A stretch of 64,000 nt of DNA from positions 36,948,501 to 37,012,500 of the forward strand of contig NC_092672.1 in assembly GCF_964355755.1 (NCBI RefSeq). Direction: 5' to 3'. The notes under the pieces are model-generated. The model was not told the origin of the DNA and searched no databases. It saw only the letters and a list, made by a program, of their open reading frames with translations. The stretch is from Antedon mediterranea (lineage: Eukaryota > Echinodermata > Crinoidea > Comatulida > Antedonidae). A program made the position numbers and the translations under genes. This document shows positions 59,244 through 64,000 of the stretch, one piece after another (position 1 is the first letter of the stretch; every line of letters starts with the position of its first letter).

Positions 59244-60539
59244 CAATATTTAGTATTTATAGTGCACTTTCCACCCCACCTGTTGGTACCCAATGCATTC
59301 TTGGCAATAATATTACAATTTGTTAACCCTCCTATTTCTTTGTACAACCTGTAATTAATTTGCCTTTGGATTTATTAAATAATATACACTAATACGGTAA
59401 TATGAGTTGAATGGTTTGTGCTGCTAAAACAAACCCTTATTTGGAAGTGAAATTAAACTATGAAGCTTATTAATATGTATGAAAAGAAAATAAAAACTGA
59501 TAATGTATTTAAATCATAGATAACCATAGATATATATCCATATAGAGATATACAGTAACCATATAGGTCAAAAGTGCAGTAGATGTACAGGGATATTCAT
59601 GGGATCCTGACCTCTCTAAATTTACATAGTGCCCTCTTAGGGTAGTTTCTAGTTGTATACAACACAGATATTATGGATTTATCAATTCTAGCAAACATAC
59701 ATTTTATTTTTTACCTCTCAGTTTTCGTTATGCACACATGGAAACTACATCCCCCTTTCCTATAGGCACCTCATGTCCTCCCCCTCCCCTTCCAACAAGC
59801 ACCACTCTGTGCTATGATTTTCTCCCCCACACTTTATTTATGCTGATACCTTGCCTCTATCCACCACCCCTGCTACTTACATCATTATTGTTAATCATCA
59901 TATTTAATTTGTGCTCAGTTTCAATGTTTCCACCGCTCAAAAAACTCTGGCAACATCAGCTTTAGCAATAAGTTAAGTGGTGTCTATATTTCATTAAAAA
60001 TATACACTTTAATAATAAGATAGATTATTTTGTTATTATTTGTCATCACATAGAATCCCTGATAAGGGTTATTCTATCAATAAATTCCATTGGTCGTATT
60101 TCAGAGATGATGTTCACTGTTTGACGAAAGTTCATCTGGTTTTTTTGAATGAGAGAATAAACTACTGTATTTATGATATATGTAACTGTGTTGTGTTTTT
60201 GTTGTTTTCCACTACATACACTGTAGTTAGTCACTTTCTTCGTGTATTAAATGATTTTGTGGGCCATTATATTTACAGTAAAATTAAATAAGCTGATTTA
60301 AAGTAGTGTTGAATTTCTGAAGTTTCAACCAATCAGAGCACAGATTTTTTTTTTAACTCAATTGTGTTGTTGCATGTGGTAATCCTGGTTTTGAGCAGAT
60401 GATAAGTGACCACCATACTACAGAAAAGTAAAAGATGCCCTCCAGGATGGTCACAAGAGACTTAAGGCACCAGGCAGTGACTAATAATTTTAAACAAGCC
60501 TAGCTGGTGAATTGACAGAAGAAACAACAAAAACTGTGT

Positions 60540-60843
60540 CAAGGTAGGCAGCGAGAGGAAGCACGTCATGTGTCAAGCAAGGTGGGCAGCGAGAGGAAGC
60601 ACGTCGTGTCAAGGTAGGCAGCGAGAGGAAGCACGTCATGTGTCAAGCAAGGTGGGCAGCGAGACGAAGCATGTCGTGTCAAGGTAGGCAGCGAGAGGAA
60701 GCACGTCATGTGTCAAGCAAGGTGGGCAGCGAGACGAAGCATGTCGTGTCAAGGTAGGCAGCGAGAGGAAGCACGTCGTGTGTCAAGCAAGGTGGGCAGC
60801 GAGAGGAAGCACGTCGTGTGTCGGGCAGCGAGAGGAAGCATGT
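60540..60843. repeat. GGCAGCGAGAGGAAGCACGTC minisatellite
   Basis: About nine units share GGCAGCGAGAGGAAGCACGT and alternate between two spacer types (ATGTGTCAAGCAAGGTG and GTGTCAAGGTA), giving a higher-order period of about 70 bp. It is notably GC-rich against AT-rich surroundings. Confidence 0.88.
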
Positions 60844-61185
60844 ATCGACTTTAGTACATACACAATAAATTTTAATTACATTTAGGTTGATTGATAATCC
60901 AAAATAAAACAGATTAACTTTTATGCTGCTAGAACAACTTTTAATTCAAATTGATTTCAATTTATTACATGATTTCCAAACATAAGAGAAAACAGTTATT
61001 GCTGTTAAAATTAGTAATAAATTAAAAAGATTATGTAGTTGATTTTAAACTGCAGATTAACTTTTCCTTACCTACTAAATTCGCACTTACTCCAACACAT
61101 AGTTTAGCAACTTGATCAAAACATAATGCACAGCAAGAATACTAAATGCTTTTTACAGTGTTGTACTACTACCAGACCACAGTCT

Positions 61186-61335
61186 CAAGCTCTGTCTCAC
61201 TATCAAATTAGTTTGACAAAAATAATGTGCCCAAATATGGTAGTAATATTCTCAAATATGGTAGTGATGACATCATGTATGGGCACATCACATGTGTTTG
61301 TTTGTGTAAAGTTTGATAGTGTGGACAGAGCTTCA
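61186..61335. mobile_element. MITE-A copy 15
   Basis: AAGCTCTGTCTCACTATCAA at left, two CAAATATGGTAGT units, TTTGATAGTGTGGACAGAGC at right. Confidence 0.82.
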
Positions 61336-61898
61336 CACACACTTAAGTCTCACACAAGCAATCTGTTCTCTATTCCATGACTGTTGTATCAATTGTGACC
61401 AAGCTCTAGGTTGAAAACCGGAACAAAAAATCTCCATGAAAATTAATGTTATGTATTCTTATGGGAAACTACTTTATACAACCACGAAAGATTGAGGTTT
61501 ATGTACATTATACAATATCTATTCTACTAAGAAAGCATTGATTGTAAGATAGGACTAAAGGCTAGGTCATAAATGTTGGGAGGGTTGTTGAAAAGGGGAC
61601 TAAAGATGCTCTGTTATGACTTTTTCAGAGGGGGAGGTATGGTCCTGCCTTAAAGGATGTAGACATATTAATGCAATAAAAAATAAATATTACTAACTGC
61701 TGTACTACACAATGACTCATTTAAATGGGATATGTACAAAGAGGTAACAAAAAATGTTGTTAATACAATACAATATATACAATGGAAAACTGGATTATCT
61801 GAATTTTAGTTGGTTTGTTGTTGTGAACTATACATATATTGCAAATGTCAATGTCTGCTGTGCCAACAGAATAGGTATCTGCATGTAGCTCATCTTAC

Positions 61899-62050
61899 TT
61901 AAACTCTGTCTACACTATCAAACTAGTTTGACAAAAAATATGGTAGTGATATACCCAAATCTGGTAGTGGTATGACATTATCATGTCCATATATTGGCAC
62001 TCATCACATTTTTTGGCACATGCATTTTGATAGTGTAGACAGAGCTTTAG
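61899..62050. mobile_element. MITE-A copy 16
   Basis: TTAAACTCTGTCTACACTAT at left and TTTGATAGTGTAGACAGAGC at right, two core units. Confidence 0.85.
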
Positions 62051-62245
62051 GAATGTTAATATATAATAAATTACAATTAGCAATCTTAATTACATTAATA
62101 TAACAATAATCATAAAAATTACATTAATCTTGAAATATTAGCAATGGTGGTGCTGTAGTAAAAGCAATACAATTATTTTTGAAGTTGCTTAGAAAAAAAG
62201 ACATTTGTTACGATCATTAAAATGTTACTGTGCTCAAGTATCTCA

Positions 62246-62361
62246 TAAAGCATGGTTCCCACAAGTACACAACGTAAGTACGCTGCCTGCAAGTGTTTCG
62301 ACCAATTGTGATTGGTCAAGTCACTTGCGTTGCAACCTACTACGTGGGAAGCAAGCTTTAA
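62246..62361. mobile_element. MITE-D copy 3
   Basis: TAAAGCATGGTTCCCAC at the left and GTGGGAAGCAAGCTTTA at the right are inverted. The centre CGACCAATTGTGATTGGTCA is itself palindromic. Confidence 0.8.
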
Positions 62362-62435
62362 TGAAAACACCTGAAATAATGAAAAAAAAAAACAACATAA
62401 TATTGCGATAATACCCACAGAACAGTTACAGTATA

Positions 62436-62728
62436 CAACCAGTTGGTATCGTAGTTGTTGAATGGTCGCTGGGTGAGTTTAAACCAGTTACAGTAAGAGT
62501 TTATTTTAAACTGATGTTTGATAAATTCCACCTGTTGATGAGTTACCATCTTGAATTGAACACGTTGGTGTCGTAGTTGTTGAATGGTCGCTGGGTGAGT
62601 TTAAACCAGTTACAGTAAGAGTTTATTTTAAACTGATGTTTGATAAATTCCACCTGTTGATGAGTTACCATCTTGAATTGAACCAGTTGGTGTCGTAGTC
62701 GTTGAATGATCGCTGGGTGAGTTTAAAC
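62436..62728. repeat. 122-bp tandem repeat copying the last coding exon
   Basis: About 2.4 copies with period exactly 122 (anchors TCGCTGGGTGAG at 62466 and 62588, TCGCTGGGTGAG at 62710). The right-hand copy is the coding end of the PPxY gene; the other copies lie beyond its stop and repeat the same codons, stop and AATAAA. Confidence 0.92.
62622..62627 (-). promoter_or_regulatory. Poly(A) signal AATAAA directly after PPxY gene stop
   Basis: On the minus strand TAA is followed immediately by AATAAA. The same stop-plus-signal pair recurs 122 bp downstream. Confidence 0.5.
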
Positions 62729-64000
62729 TTTCCACATCCTCCTGTCTACTGTGAGTTTGACGATCAGATAATGTTAGTTCTGCAATTACAACATTATGTC
62801 TAATTAAGTATTTTATTTATATTTACATCATCATAATCCTTCAGATATCAACCAAGTGTGATATAAATATGCAATAAAAGTGCACAGTGAATGCTACCAC
62901 AGATAGTGAATGTAAACAAATAAACAACTCACCGGCACTTTGCACGCTTGGAGTGCTGGGTTCCGAGTCTCCCAGCAATGTGACCGTTTCTCTCGTATCT
63001 TCAATTTTTCGATTATTAGCGTTTACAGTCGGGGTTCTGTTGATTGTCAGGTGTTCGTACGGTGGTGGCAAGTCAGTATTTTCATCTTTGCAAAGTCTAA
63101 AGATAACAGAAACAAAAAGATATATAATTAAATTTTGAATAAAAATCTCTCAACTTCATTTGTTTGTCGCTCGAATTACTGGATTTGTTTACAATAAAGA
63201 AGGCAAATTTAAAATGAGTTTCTATAAAACCTATGTCCCTTATATTTTTCATATATTCTCATTATGATACATAATTCACATTAAATTAATAGTTGTATTA
63301 ATAGTTGTATTAATAGTTGCTGTGAGAACACAAAATAGAACACCATACATAAGCTCTGTCTACACCATCAAAACTAGTTTGACAAAAACAAATATGGTAG
63401 TGATATGCACAAATATGGTAGTGATATGACATCATCATGTCCATATATGGGCACATCACTTTTTTTGTCACATAAAGTTTGATAGTGTAGACAGGGCTTA
63501 AGTAATGAAGTGTAATAACATTGGCCTAGGTATGGATTGATTCTATTAGTTATTACTGATCTGCAAAAAGCACTGAACCATGACAAGCCCAAGGATTAGT
63601 CACTGTTGATATGGTAATTGATTGATACATCATGCACGCTGCTTAGCTAAAACGAGGAGTTGTTTTAACTCTCTGGCAAAAATCAATAGATAAAACTTGT
63701 CTCACCTGTATGGAGGAGGGGGACTCTGGAACAGACCATCAAATTCATCAGGGGGTGGTGGAGGACCACACCCTACCTCAAAATCTACCTGCGACAGTTG
63801 CTGTAAATGTTCCCTATCCCGCACTGTAATAACAAAATATTCATGATAGTTAAACGGGTCATGGTCTAGTTGGGTTAACAAACAACCAACAAAAAAATGA
63901 CACAAAATCAAAATTACGTACAAATCCGTAAGTAGGCCATTCTTCTTTGTCGCATCCGATATATCATAATGAGAACGACTCCGAGAATGAAGAAAGAAAA
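62628..64000 (-). CDS. Single-pass membrane protein with two PPxY motifs (5' end outside window)
   Basis: Four minus-strand exons join in phase: from beyond 64000 to 63922, 63823-63706, 63096-62933 and 62779-62628 (stop TAA). The visible protein starts in a hydrophobic segment (FFILGVVLIMIY) followed by RMRQRRMAYL, a membrane span with a basic stop-transfer. The tail contains CGPPPPPDEFDGLF, SPPPPYR and LPPPYEHL, so two PPxY sites for WW-domain proteins such as NEDD4-type ubiquitin ligases. A Ser/Thr-rich end (STTTTPTGS) follows. The first intron donor is best read as ATTT|GTACGT at 63922, which keeps the frame. WBP1-, PRRG- or PMEPA1-type adaptors share this layout, but I do not recognise a specific family; the extracellular part is not in the window. 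Confidence 0.75.
63351..63502. mobile_element. MITE-A copy 17
   Basis: AAGCTCTGTCTACACCATCA at left, two core units, TTTGATAGTGTAGACAGGGC at right. It lies in the PPxY gene intron between the two PPxY exons. Confidence 0.87.

Larger units (their letters stand above)
58429..62435. other. Intergenic between MIOX and PPxY gene
   Basis: The two genes converge here. No exon is supported on either strand. It contains MITE-A copies 14-16, a GC-rich minisatellite at 60540 and a MITE-D copy at 62246. Confidence 0.5.

Overview
This window is animal nuclear DNA: AT-rich, with genes split by GT-AG introns, poly(A) signals, and dense interspersed and tandem repeats. I reconstructed six protein-coding genes by joining exons whose splice phases agree. 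Gene content, the SINE and Penelope-type elements and the many short TAGGCCTAGGC-like tracts suggest a marine invertebrate deuterostome. An echinoderm is my best guess, but that is an inference and not proven by any single feature.

Layout. 1-6929 (minus): a calpain-5-like cysteine protease whose 3' end lies beyond the left edge. 12900-14708 (plus): an uninterrupted UNC5CL-like reading frame (membrane segment, ZU5, UPA, death domain). 20416-28353 (minus): an AKAP1-like mitochondrial anchor with KH and Tudor domains; its largest intron carries a Penelope-like retroelement. 30040-45412 (plus): a complete 24-exon ULK1/2 (Atg1) autophagy kinase, 901 aa. 48741-58387 (plus): a complete 9-exon myo-inositol oxygenase, 286 aa. 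62628-64000 (minus): the 3' part of a single-pass membrane protein with two PPxY motifs, cut by the right edge. The genes act in different pathways (proteolysis, death-domain signalling, mitochondrial RNA/PKA anchoring, autophagy, inositol catabolism); I see no operon-like logic, only a head-to-head AKAP1/ULK pair about 1.7 kb apart.

The accessory content is the richest part. One short near-palindromic MITE (called MITE-A here) occurs about 17 times; its core is a 21-bp unit that has expanded into long arrays in some copies. Other elements are a 491-bp foldback element that encloses a MITE-A remnant, a 1558-bp element with perfect 25-bp terminal inverted repeats and nine copies of an octamer (TCCGTCAC, either strand), a roughly 3.4-kb element with 15-bp inverted ends, a third small palindromic MITE, two tRNA-derived SINE types, and a Penelope-like element with inverted 283-bp terminal repeats, a 34-bp tail and a 12-bp target-site duplication. 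Several minisatellites with periods divisible by three (18, 21, 42 and 48 bp) create long spurious reading frames. A 122-bp tandem repeat has copied the final coding exon of the PPxY gene, including its stop codon and poly(A) signal, into the sequence downstream.
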